Source: Spirochaetaceae bacterium (GTDB lineage: Bacteria; Spirochaetota; Spirochaetia; Treponematales; Breznakiellaceae). From it: 21,549 bases of DNA. Positions within the stretch are counted from its first letter, which is position 1; each line of letters opens with the position of its first letter. The stretch covers positions 1 through 21,549 of the forward strand of contig JAIRMO010000188.1 in the NCBI GenBank assembly GCA_031258625.1, in the 5' to 3' direction. The notes under the pieces were generated by a model. It made no database searches. It saw only the letters and a list, made by a program, of their open reading frames with translations, and was not told the origin of the DNA. This document shows positions 1 to 7,277 of this stretch, piece after piece. The position numbers and the translations under genes are program-made.

Positions 1-689
1 ACGCGAAGCGCGGCCAGATGTTCACCAAGCTGATTAAGGAAATATCCATTGCCGCTCGGATGGGGGGGGGGGATCTTGAGGGTAATCCCCGGTTACGAAC
101 CGCTGTTTTAAAGGCCCGGGGGGCAAATATGCCCAAGGATAACATTGACCGGGCTATTAAAAAGGGGACCGGAGAACTCGAAGGGGTCAACTACGAGGAA
201 CTCACCTACGAGGCCTATGCCCCCGGCGGCGTAGCGGTTTTAATCGAGGTCCTCACGGATAATAAAAACCGGGCGGCTGCGGATGTACGGAACATCCTGA
301 CCCGGGCGGGGGGTAACCTGGCTACCGCCGGCGCCGTTTCCCGGCTTTTTAAACGTCAGGGGATCATTACCTTTGACGGGGAAAAATACACCGAGGATCA
401 GATCATGGAGGCGGCCCTGGAAGGAGGGGCCGAGGATGTGGCCCTTTCCGACGGGATCATTGAGGTTACCACCGCGCCTGAGGATTTTGAGGCGGTCATT
501 AATGCCCTGAACGCGAAGGATTTTGAGACCATCAGTGCTGAAATCAGCATGGTTCCCGAAGCCGGGGTAACCCTGGATAATGACGCCACCGCAAAAACGC
601 TGCGGTTGATCGATAGACTCGAAGAAAACGACGACGTGCAGAACGTATATTCCAATATAGAAATCCCTGAAGGTTTTGAAGCGGAGTAA
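1..689 (+). CDS. yebC: YebC/PmpR family protein, 5' end cut by window edge
   Basis: This is a YebC-type protein. The family is known as transcriptional regulators and, more recently, as translation factors that relieve ribosome stalling at proline-rich stretches. The reading frame is already open at base 1: bases 3-17 encode AKRGQ directly before MFTKLIKEI, which is the internal YebC motif that normally follows GHSKWA...KKGAAD. The true start therefore lies upstream of the window and the ATG at 18 is internal. Family hallmarks are ARMGGGDLEGNPRLR, KARGANMPKDNIDRAIKKG, YEAYAPGGVAVLIEVLTDNKNR and the C-terminal LIDRLEENDDVQNVYSN. The C-terminus is complete. The conserved triple glycine is encoded within a run of eleven G (62-72). 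The 3' end abuts or overlaps ruvC, in keeping with the common yebC-ruvC-ruvA order. Identity is secure. Confidence 0.96.
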   Translation, partial: AKRGQMFTKLIKEISIAARMGGGDLEGNPRLRTAVLKARGANMPKDNIDRAIKKGTGELEGVNYEELTYEAYAPGGVAVLIEVLTDNKNRAAADVRNILTRAGGNLATAGAVSRLFKRQGIITFDGEKYTEDQIMEAALEGGAEDVALSDGIIEVTTAPEDFEAVINALNAKDFETISAEISMVPEAGVTLDNDATAKTLRLIDRLEENDDVQNVYSNIEIPEGFEAE

Positions 690-1242
690 AAAAAAACCGC
701 CTTCGGAATTCGAGTACGCCGAGGGGGTGAATTTTCAGGCGGTTTTTGAGGGAAGGGAGCGCCGGGTCCGGCGGATTATCGGTATTGATCCCGGCCTTGC
801 TTCCTCCGGCTGGGGGATCGTTGATTTTGATAATCAACGGCTTATATATATAGCCCATTGTTGTATTGAAACCCGTCCCGATCGTTCCGGCGCGGAACGG
901 CTTTTTTATATTTATAAAGCCTTTTGTTCCGTGCTGGATGCCTATAAACCCGGGGAGTCCGCCATTGAAACCCTCTATTTTGGCCGGAACATTACCAGCG
1001 CCATGCCGGTGGCTGAAGCCCGGGGGGTGCTTTCCATGGCCCTGGCGGAACGGGAAATACCGGTCAGGGAGTTTACCCCCCGGCTGATTAAGCAGGCGGT
1101 AGTAGGGAGGGGCGCCGCGGAGAAGCGGCAAATTCAGGAGATGGTCCGGCTCATCCTGGGGCTGGAGGCCGTTCCGTCCCCGGACCATGCGGCGGACGCC
1201 TTGAGCGCGGCGATATGTTGCGCCCATTCAGCGTTGTTATAA
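676..1242 (+). CDS. ruvC: Crossover junction endodeoxyribonuclease RuvC
   Basis: RuvC is the dimeric RNase H-fold nuclease that resolves Holliday junctions with RuvAB. The family core begins at RRIIGIDPGLASSGWG, with the first catalytic Asp in GIDPG. The second acidic residue is in SAIETLYFGRN, and the last catalytic cluster is in SPDHAADALSAAICCAH. The start is uncertain. The listed TTG at 676 overlaps yebC by 14 bases and would add about 30 residues before the conserved core; GTG at 727 is also in frame. Neither has a well-placed ribosome binding site. A strong purine-rich site (748-759) precedes codon 766, which is GTC rather than GTG and sits exactly where homologues start. Core length is about 158 residues from 766, near the family norm. 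The product is sure; the start is not. Confidence 0.9.
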   Translation: MKRSKKKPPSEFEYAEGVNFQAVFEGRERRVRRIIGIDPGLASSGWGIVDFDNQRLIYIAHCCIETRPDRSGAERLFYIYKAFCSVLDAYKPGESAIETLYFGRNITSAMPVAEARGVLSMALAEREIPVREFTPRLIKQAVVGRGAAEKRQIQEMVRLILGLEAVPSPDHAADALSAAICCAHSALL

Positions 1243-1304
1243 AGGGAAATACCCCCCCCGGGGAACTCCTTGAAAGACCATTCCTGTCGGGCTATAGTGG
1301 ATAT

Positions 1305-1898
1305 ATGTTTAACAGTATTCGGGGTATTATCACCGAAAAACATGCCGATTTCCTCTATATCCTCTCCGGGGGTATTGAATGGGATATTACCGTCCCCGCC
1401 ACGGACATGGCCCGGCTCCCCCCGGCGGGATCGGAGGGCAGGGTTTTTACCTGGCTGTACCACCGGGGGGACGACCCGATGCGGCTTTTTGGTTTCTCCG
1501 ATGACAAACGGCGGATCACCTTTTTGGAGCTCCTCAAAGTAGCGGGTATAGGTCCTAAAGGGGCAATTCGGATCATGGGGGGTATCGGGCAGGAAGAAAT
1601 GGAACAGGCCCTGGAAGATGAGGATATAGGCCGGCTTGAAACGGTGCCGGGGCTGGGGAGAAAAACCGCCCAGAAGATGATCTTGGCCTTAAAGGGACGC
1701 CTCACCCGCCTCCCGGAGGCGCCCCGGACATCCTATGGGGAATTGGCTGAGGCCCTGATCGGTATGGGGTATGACCGGAAGGCGGTCATAGATGCCCTGG
1801 CCAAGGCGGAGGCGGCCCTGGAACCGGGTATGCCGGAGGCGGAGCGGGAAACAACCCTTTTTAAACAGGCTATCAAGTATTTAAGCAGCGGCATGTAA
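1305..1898 (+). CDS. ruvA: Holliday junction branch migration protein RuvA
   Basis: RuvA forms the tetramer that binds Holliday junctions and loads the RuvB helicase. The start chosen is ATG 1305, giving MFNSIRGIITEKHADFLYIL, the usual RuvA N-terminal OB domain. The frame is open further upstream but the extra residues are non-homologous. The protein is 197 residues, close to the family's usual 200. The OB fold covers about residues 1-65. The tandem helix-hairpin-helix region follows, with KVAGIGPKGAIRIMGGIG and TVPGLGRKTAQKMILALKG (about residues 80-130). The RuvB-binding domain III comes last (ELAEALIGMGYDRKAVIDALAKAE). It begins 62 bases after the ruvC stop, and the gap holds a C8 run. No strong ribosome binding site is visible. 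ruvB does not follow, so the partner must be encoded elsewhere, as in other treponemes. Confidence 0.95.
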   Translation: MFNSIRGIITEKHADFLYILSGGIEWDITVPATDMARLPPAGSEGRVFTWLYHRGDDPMRLFGFSDDKRRITFLELLKVAGIGPKGAIRIMGGIGQEEMEQALEDEDIGRLETVPGLGRKTAQKMILALKGRLTRLPEAPRTSYGELAEALIGMGYDRKAVIDALAKAEAALEPGMPEAERETTLFKQAIKYLSSGM

Positions 1899-1915
1899 GG
1901 GGGAGGGGAGGAGTT

Positions 1916-2548
1916 GTGATAATTGCCATAGACGGGCCGGCAGGGTCAGGGAAAAGCACCATTGCCCGGTTGTTGGCCTCCGGCCTGGGATTTACCTATA
2001 TTAATTCAGGAAATCTCTACCGGGCCATTGCCCTGGGGTGTTTGAGGAATACCATCGATCCCCGGGACGCGGAACGGGCCCTGGATTACGCGAAACAGGC
2101 CCGGCTTGAGTACCGGGAAGGGGAGGTATACCTGGAAGGGGAAAATGTGGTTTCCCTTCTCCATACCGACGAAATCGACCGGTATTCCGCCCCCTTATCC
2201 GCCATAGTCCCCATCCGGCATGTGGTAAATGATCTCATCCGGAAGATTGCCCGGGGCCTTGACATGGTGGTGGAGGGGAGGGATATGACCACCGTGGTAT
2301 TTCCCCGGGCGGAATACCGTTTTTTCCTGGACGCCTCGGTGGACGCCCGGGCCCGGCGGCGTTACGGCCAGGGGGTTTCCAAACTCAGCCTTGAGGACAT
2401 TAAACGGACTATTATGGAACGGGATGAAATTGATAAAAATAAAGCGGAAGGAAGCCTTAAAATTGACCCGGAAGTGGTTTATTTTGATACTTCGGACTTG
2501 ACCATAAGCCAAGTTTATGACAAATTAATAGAGAAAATACAGTTATAA
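1916..2548 (+). CDS. cmk: Cytidylate kinase
   Basis: (d)CMP kinase, an NMP-kinase-fold enzyme that phosphorylates CMP and dCMP using ATP. The 210-residue protein opens with MIIAIDGPAGSGKSTIARLLA, a textbook P-loop (residues 7-14). It continues with INSGNLYRAIALG, the nucleotide-binding region IRKIARGLDMVVEGRDMTTVVFP, and the LID/catalytic part DASVDARARRRYGQ. The start is GTG 1916, directly behind a very strong purine-rich ribosome binding site (1899-1913, GGGGGAGGGGAGGAG). The stop TAA at 2546-2548 is followed in the same frame by three codons and then the rpsA ATG. The two genes are thus one continuous frame broken by a single stop, reminiscent of the fused cytidylate kinase/S1 protein annotated in other treponemes (from memory). 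Confidence 0.96.
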   Translation: MIIAIDGPAGSGKSTIARLLASGLGFTYINSGNLYRAIALGCLRNTIDPRDAERALDYAKQARLEYREGEVYLEGENVVSLLHTDEIDRYSAPLSAIVPIRHVVNDLIRKIARGLDMVVEGRDMTTVVFPRAEYRFFLDASVDARARRRYGQGVSKLSLEDIKRTIMERDEIDKNKAEGSLKIDPEVVYFDTSDLTISQVYDKLIEKIQL

Positions 2549-2557
2549 GGATCAATC

Positions 2558-3301
2558 ATGGTTCAGATGGAAGTGGAAATGGATGAGTCTAAAAATTCCG
2601 CGGACAATATCCAAACACAATTACAGGAAGAATATCTTAAATCTCTTGAACAGTTGGAAGAAGGTCAACTGGTCGATGGATCTGTTATCCAGGTTACCCC
2701 GGAACAGGTATTTATCGATGTAGGTTACAAATCAGAGGGAAAGATTCCAATCGCGGAATTCACCGAAATTCCCAAGATAGGGGATGTGGTTTCGGTTATT
2801 CTTATTACCAAAGAGAATAAACACGGCGAAGTGATCGTTTCCAAACAAAAAGCGGATATTAAGCTTTTTTGGAAAAATCTCCGGCAGGCTTTTCAGGATC
2901 ACACGGCCGTTGAGGGAACCATCGAGAAGCTGGTAAAGGGAGGCTACGATGTGGATCTGGGCGCCGGGGTACGGGCCTTCCTTCCCATAAGCCAATCGGA
3001 TGCCCAAAAGGTCGATAAACCGGAAAAACTACTCGGAACAAAGGCCTCTTTTTATGTGGAACGGCTCTATTCGGATGGTAAAGTCAATATCGTGGTAAAC
3101 CGCCGGAAATGGCTCGAAGAAGAAATAGAGCAAAAACGGACGGATTTTTTTGAAAACACTCCCATAGGCGCTGAGGTAACCGGGACGGTTAAGAGTTTTA
3201 CCTCCTTTGGGGCTTTTATCGATTTGGGAGGGTTTGTCGGGCTGCTCCATATTAACGATATGAGCTGGGGTCATGTTACCCGGCCAAAGGATTTTGTATA
3301 A
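2558..3301 (+). CDS. rpsA: Ribosomal protein S1, N-terminal part (domains 1-3)
   Basis: This is the portion of S1 translated before the internal TAA, 247 residues. It holds domain 1 (GQLVDGSVIQVTPEQVFIDV), domain 2 (AVEGTIEKLVKGGYDVDLG) and most of domain 3 (GAEVTGTVKSFTSFGAFIDL, then GLLHINDMSWGHV). It ends at RPKDFV, before the last strands of domain 3. In E. coli, domains 1-2 anchor S1 to the ribosome via S2, so this fragment could in principle still dock while losing the mRNA-binding arms. That is inference from the family. The start ATG 2558 has a good ribosome binding site (AAGG at 2547-2550) and follows cmk by nine bases. Confidence 0.75.
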   Translation: MVQMEVEMDESKNSADNIQTQLQEEYLKSLEQLEEGQLVDGSVIQVTPEQVFIDVGYKSEGKIPIAEFTEIPKIGDVVSVILITKENKHGEVIVSKQKADIKLFWKNLRQAFQDHTAVEGTIEKLVKGGYDVDLGAGVRAFLPISQSDAQKVDKPEKLLGTKASFYVERLYSDGKVNIVVNRRKWLEEEIEQKRTDFFENTPIGAEVTGTVKSFTSFGAFIDLGGFVGLLHINDMSWGHVTRPKDFV

Positions 3302-3343
3302 AAAGGCCAGGAAATACACCTTAAGGTTATCAGAATCGACCCG

Positions 3344-4276
3344 GTGGAAAAACGGATCAACCTCTCCCTGAAACATTTTACCGATGATCCCTGGGTGCAT
3401 TTTGAAGATAAATATCATGTTAATGATATTGTCAAAGGCAGGGTAACCAAATTAACCGACTTCGGCGCTTTTATTGAGATGGAGGAAGGGATCGAAGGAT
3501 TGGCCCATATCTCGGAATTTTCCTGGGTGCGGAAGATCCAGAAACCCGGCGAAGTTTTGGCCATAGGGGATGAGGTGGAGTGTATGATCCTGGGGTATGA
3601 TCTCCAGGCGGGGAGGGTGTCCCTGGGCCTGAAACAGGTTACCACCAATCCATGGAACGATATTGATGAAAAGTACCCGGTGGGTACGAGGCTTTCCCGA
3701 AAGGTAGTAAAAATTACCAATGCCGGAGCCTTTATCAACCTGGAAGAAGGGATCGACGGTTTCCTCCACGGGGATGATCTTTCCTGGACTAAAAAAGTAA
3801 AACGCCCCGGCAGCGAACTCTCGGTCGGCCAGGAAGTAGAGGTAATGGTTGTCGGTATAGACCAGGAAAACCACAATATACGGCTGGGTATTAAGCAACT
3901 GTCGGAAGATCCCTGGCAGAGTTTTGCCGATACCTATAAACCCGGAAGTTTAGTTGAGGGGGAGGTGTCTTCTATTACGGAATTCGGTATTTTTGTTAAA
4001 GTCCCTGGCGGCATAGAAGGACTTATCCACAAATCGAATCTCCCTGAGAACCGGGAAGAAAATCCCGATGAGGCCCTTAAAAGATATCAGGTGGGGGACA
4101 AGATAAAGGCGGTGGTCCTGGAATTACAGCCGGAAAAACAAAAGGTTGCCTTCTCAGTCCGGGATTACCAAAAGAAGGTTCAGCGGGATGAACTTTCCCG
4201 TTATATGGCCGCGGAGGAGTCGGAGGATTCCAAATATACCCTGGGGGATTTTTTAAAGTCTAAGGGTACCAATTAG
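3344..4276 (+). CDS. rpsA: Ribosomal protein S1, C-terminal part (domains 4-6)
   Basis: This is the open remainder of rpsA after the internal TAA. Homology begins immediately at 3302 (KGQEIHLKVIRIDPVEKRIN); the first possible start codon is GTG 3344, in the middle of the last strand of domain 3 and without a ribosome binding site. Three repeats follow: NDIVKGRVTKLTDFGAFIEM, then GTRLSRKVVKITNAGAFINL, then GSLVEGEVSSITEFGIFVKV. Each ends in the usual LGxKQ..xDPW or equivalent motif. The tail ends in YTLGDFLKSKGTN. Independent translation looks poor, so it is probably produced only if the TAA is read through or is an error. The next gene starts 14 bases downstream. Confidence 0.6.
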   Translation: MEKRINLSLKHFTDDPWVHFEDKYHVNDIVKGRVTKLTDFGAFIEMEEGIEGLAHISEFSWVRKIQKPGEVLAIGDEVECMILGYDLQAGRVSLGLKQVTTNPWNDIDEKYPVGTRLSRKVVKITNAGAFINLEEGIDGFLHGDDLSWTKKVKRPGSELSVGQEVEVMVVGIDQENHNIRLGIKQLSEDPWQSFADTYKPGSLVEGEVSSITEFGIFVKVPGGIEGLIHKSNLPENREENPDEALKRYQVGDKIKAVVLELQPEKQKVAFSVRDYQKKVQRDELSRYMAAEESEDSKYTLGDFLKSKGTN

Positions 4277-4290
4277 AAGACCGCATTTGT

Positions 4291-5808
4291 ATGCTGTCAA
4301 CCATTGATGTCAAAAAATTTAATACCCTAATCGAGATTAATAATCTTATTAATTCGGATTATTCGGATATTCATGTGCTTTTGACACAGATCCTGGATTC
4401 GGCGGCCCGTCTCTGCGAAGGGGAGGCTTCGAGTTTGCTCCTCCGTAATCGGGAAACGGGAGAGCTTTATTTTGAGGTCGCCCTGGGTATGGGGGCTGAG
4501 GTAAAAAAACATACCCTAAAGGCCGGAGAAGGTATTGCCGGATGGGTGGTTGAACATAATAAGTCCATCATAGTAAACGATGTACAAAGCGACAAACGAT
4601 ATCTTATCGAATTTTTTGAACAAATAGGTTTTCCTTGTAAAACTATGATGGCCGTCCCCATGCGGATTAAAGATCAATGTATCGGGGTTATTGAGCTTAT
4701 TAATAAACAAAATGATAAATATTTTACCCAGGATGAATTGGAATGGCTTGAAATTTTTTCCAATCAAGCGGCTATTGCCCTTCAAAATGCCCGGAGTATT
4801 GAAAGGGCCTGGGAAAAAATACGGTTACTACAGGACGAGCTTGATACGGAAGAGGGGTACCATACGGTAATTGCCAAAAGCCCCATGATTCTGGAAAAAA
4901 TTGAGCTTATTGACCGGATAGCAAAAACCGATTCATCGGTTTTGATTCTGGGGGAAAGCGGGGTGGGTAAAGAAGTTTTCGCGGAACAGATACACCTTCG
5001 CAGCCTCCGGAGTCAGGAACCCTTTATCCGGGTAAACTGCGCCGCCTTGCCTGAGGGGCTCCTGGAGAGTGAACTTTTTGGACACCTAAAGGGGGCCTTT
5101 ACCCACGCCATGGGAAACCGGCGGGGGCGTTTTGAAATGGCCGATGGGGGAACCATATTTTTGGATGAAATTGGAGATTTACCCCTGCCGTTACAGGCAA
5201 AGCTCCTTCGGGTGATTCAGGAAAAAACCTTTGAAAAGGTCGGATCCGATATTTCCCAGCAGGTAAATGTGAGAATCCTGGCGGCGACCAATAAGGATAT
5301 TGATGTTTTGGTAAAAAAGGGTGAATTTCGCAGCGATTTATACTATCGTCTTAATGTATTGCCCCTTTATATTCCCCCCTTGCGGCAACGTCCTGAGGAT
5401 ATACCGGAACTGGCGGCTTTTTTCCTTAAAAAATGTACTCGTAAGCTCAATAAACAGTTTGACGGTTTTTCCGACGATGCCATGGAGGCTATGTTATCCT
5501 ATTCATGGCCGGGAAATGTCCGGGAATTGGAGAATTGTATTGAACGGGCCTGTGTGATTGGAAAAACCCGGAGGATACAAAAGGATGTCCTCTTTCTTAG
5601 AAACGAAGTATCCGTGCCGGAGGACGAAACAGGGGGAAACCGTGATTTAAAACGGGCAATCAATATTTTTAAGGCCCATTTTATCCGGAAAACATTGGAA
5701 GAAAATCGTTGGAATCAAACCGAAACCGCTAAGGCCCTGGATATTCAACGGACCTATTTATCCAGGCTGATTAAAGAATTAAATATTACTAATCCTAAGG
5801 AGCATTAA
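4291..5808 (+). CDS. GAF-domain sigma-54-dependent transcriptional activator
   Basis: A 505-residue NifA/FhlA-like bacterial enhancer-binding protein. An N-terminal GAF sensor domain (about residues 12-168, with LKAGEGIAGWVVEHNKSIIV and MMAVPMRIKDQCIGVIELIN) is joined by a short helical linker to an AAA+ domain (about 195-430). The Walker A motif is GESGVGKE (221-228) and Walker B is TIFLDE (288-293). The arginine-finger region is FRSDLYYRLNVLPL and sensor II is SWPGNVRELENCIERA. The C-terminal Fis-type helix-turn-helix is NRWNQTETAKALDIQRTYLS (about 473-492). The sigma-54 contact loop reads GAFTHA (268-273) instead of the usual GAFTGA. No receiver domain is present, so the input is probably a small molecule rather than phosphorylation. 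Its ligand and target promoters cannot be told from the sequence. It starts 14 bases after rpsA, with no strong ribosome binding site. Confidence 0.9.
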   Translation: MLSTIDVKKFNTLIEINNLINSDYSDIHVLLTQILDSAARLCEGEASSLLLRNRETGELYFEVALGMGAEVKKHTLKAGEGIAGWVVEHNKSIIVNDVQSDKRYLIEFFEQIGFPCKTMMAVPMRIKDQCIGVIELINKQNDKYFTQDELEWLEIFSNQAAIALQNARSIERAWEKIRLLQDELDTEEGYHTVIAKSPMILEKIELIDRIAKTDSSVLILGESGVGKEVFAEQIHLRSLRSQEPFIRVNCAALPEGLLESELFGHLKGAFTHAMGNRRGRFEMADGGTIFLDEIGDLPLPLQAKLLRVIQEKTFEKVGSDISQQVNVRILAATNKDIDVLVKKGEFRSDLYYRLNVLPLYIPPLRQRPEDIPELAAFFLKKCTRKLNKQFDGFSDDAMEAMLSYSWPGNVRELENCIERACVIGKTRRIQKDVLFLRNEVSVPEDETGGNRDLKRAINIFKAHFIRKTLEENRWNQTETAKALDIQRTYLSRLIKELNITNPKEH

Positions 5809-5810
5809 GA

Positions 5811-6515
5811 ATGGCTACGGCAAACGGCATTGAAAAGGCGGACAAGAATAAAAAAATAAATGAACAACTGGTTGATTTTATTCAGCAAAACCGTAAATTT
5901 CTATTAGCGGTGGTTTTGGGTATTGTCGTTATTTTTATAGGGCTAATCGCCGGCATTACCATCCGGGAGGTCCTTCAGACCAAGGCCATACGTACCGTTG
6001 AGGGTTTGAGGGAACGGTATGAGGAGCTTCGTAATGAGATCAATGAAGCCTCAAAGGAGGAAGCGGTTCAGGCATTGGTGGATGAATTAAAAACTTTTGT
6101 TTCGGGGAACGGTTCCTATGCGGGCGCCCAGGGATATGCGCTTTTAGGGAATATCTACGGGGACAAGAAATCCTGGGCTGAAGCCGAGGATGCCTGGACC
6201 AATGCCGCCCGAAGGGCGGCAAAGACCTATCTGGCGCCGGTTTCGCTTTTTAACGCCGCGGCGGCGGCGGAAGAGGGGGGGAGTGTAGAACAGGCAATAC
6301 GGCTTTATACCGAATGTATCGGCTATCCGGATTTTTCCGCCGCCCCCAGGGCGCAGTTTGCCATAGGAAGGCTTGAGGAATCGTTAAATAATTATGAAGC
6401 CGCCATCACCGCCTATCAAGGGGTAGTTAATAATGGGCAAAACGATCAGGATTGGGTAAATTTGGCTCAAAGCCGGATTATTTTCCTTACGATTTTAACC
6501 CAAGAGGAAGAATAA
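5811..6515 (+). CDS. Membrane-anchored tetratricopeptide-repeat protein
   Basis: A 234-residue protein with a lysine-rich cytoplasmic start, one transmembrane helix (about residues 30-53, FLLAVVLGIVVIFIGLIAGI) and a periplasmic helical part. That part carries TPR-like units: SYAGAQGYALLGNIYGDKKS, LAPVSLFNAAAAAEEGGSVE, AAPRAQFAIGRLEESLNNYE, and a final WVNLAQSRI. The layout (single N-terminal helix, then TPRs) resembles YfgM-like and other envelope scaffold proteins, but I cannot assign a function. It starts two bases after the activator stop, with AAGGAG at 5798-5803 just upstream of ATG 5811, so the two genes are probably translated from one message. It is followed nine bases later by a putative lipoprotein, which suggests a shared envelope role (inference). 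Confidence 0.82.
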   Translation: MATANGIEKADKNKKINEQLVDFIQQNRKFLLAVVLGIVVIFIGLIAGITIREVLQTKAIRTVEGLRERYEELRNEINEASKEEAVQALVDELKTFVSGNGSYAGAQGYALLGNIYGDKKSWAEAEDAWTNAARRAAKTYLAPVSLFNAAAAAEEGGSVEQAIRLYTECIGYPDFSAAPRAQFAIGRLEESLNNYEAAITAYQGVVNNGQNDQDWVNLAQSRIIFLTILTQEEE

Positions 6516-6524
6516 GAAGATAAA

Positions 6525-7274
6525 ATGAAAAATCTTTTTTTTATTTTTAGTAAAAGCCTCTTTATAATAATTCCAGCTGTAATTTTGGGGACCTGCGGTA
6601 TTGATGATTATATTTATCTTGCGCCGATTCCCCGGGATACTATCCTTGTTGATTTAAACAACAAGGTAACCATCCCGCTTCCCAGTCAGTCAGGAGCCTC
6701 CGCGAGTTATTTTAGAAATTACGAGATTTATTATCGAATCTACGTAAGCGGCCGTATGGAATTGGGAACTATCGAAGAGGGGCTGCTTTCCTCAATAAGT
6801 ACTTCTTTATATAGTGATTATTCCGCAATGCAGCCCTATACGAATGTTGAGACTTCCACGGCAACCAACGTAGGAACCGTTCTTTCCAACCTAAAATATT
6901 TCCCCCTGGATTTTGAAGACACAAACTATGAACTCCGCCAGAATTATACCGTTACCCTTGATTTTTCCCCGACCAGTGTTCCTGAACCGTCGATAATAGA
7001 TCCCTCCAGGCAATCTCCCTTGGTTCGTTCATCCCTGGTAACCAATCCGGCGCCGAACAATCGGTATTTTTTGAACAATGCAGACCTCAATAGTAATGCC
7101 AACGCCGTAGCTACGAGAAACGCCGACGTACAGGGTAACACCGCTATAACAGCGGAACGGTACACCTATGTCGCTCTGTATATCGTTGCCACCGGAAGGG
7201 ACTCCAATTACTCGCCAATTTTCAGTAAGCCTACCTTCGTAGGAGTCTTTCTTTTGCCCGACGGGACCAGGTAA
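6525..7274 (+). CDS. Putative lipoprotein of unknown function
   Basis: A 249-residue protein that I do not recognise. Residues 1-23 form a signal peptide (MKNLFFIFSKSLFIIIPAVI, then LGT) followed by Cys24 and Gly25. This is a relaxed spirochaete-type lipobox (L-G-T-C), predicting lipidation at Cys24 and an envelope location. The rest is rich in Thr, Ser, Asn and Tyr, with alternating hydrophobic residues (for example YFRNYEIYYRIYVSGRMELG and RYTYVALYIVATGRD), suggesting a beta-rich exported domain. No enzyme motif is visible. It is the last gene of the plus-strand block, nine bases after the TPR gene, and ends 99 bases before the convergent radical SAM gene. Function unknown; the lipoprotein call is moderately sure. 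Confidence 0.72.
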   Translation: MKNLFFIFSKSLFIIIPAVILGTCGIDDYIYLAPIPRDTILVDLNNKVTIPLPSQSGASASYFRNYEIYYRIYVSGRMELGTIEEGLLSSISTSLYSDYSAMQPYTNVETSTATNVGTVLSNLKYFPLDFEDTNYELRQNYTVTLDFSPTSVPEPSIIDPSRQSPLVRSSLVTNPAPNNRYFLNNADLNSNANAVATRNADVQGNTAITAERYTYVALYIVATGRDSNYSPIFSKPTFVGVFLLPDGTR

Positions 7275-7277
7275 ACA

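Larger units (their letters stand above)
2558..4276 (+). pseudogene. rpsA: Ribosomal protein S1 gene interrupted by an in-frame TAA
   Basis: Full span of the S1 homologue. It would be 572 residues long if codon 248 were sense. Six S1 (OB-fold) domains are visible, beginning near residues 36, 112, 203, 288, 375 and 462. This is the classic long S1, which binds the 30S subunit through domains 1-2 and mRNA through domains 3-6. Codon 248 (3299-3301) is TAA in GTA TAA AAA GGC. The frame is identical before and after (3344 minus 2558 is 786, a multiple of 3), and the protein homology runs straight across: ...THVRPKDF-like turn, then KGQEIHLKVIRID. This is therefore a substitution, most simply AAA or GAA to TAA, not a frameshift. 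The ATG at 2558 has AAGG seven bases upstream. I label it pseudogene only because the frame is broken; readthrough, re-initiation or a consensus error are all possible. Confidence 0.8.

Noticed and set aside
544..1227. Long open frame on the minus strand opposite yebC and ruvC
   Set aside because: It overlaps two well-recognised genes on the other strand and has low-complexity, non-homologous content. GC-rich codon use leaves antisense frames open.
1215..1304. N-terminal extension of ruvA into ruvC
   Set aside because: RuvA homology begins exactly at ATG 1305 (MFNSIRG); upstream residues are a shadow of ruvC and the gap.
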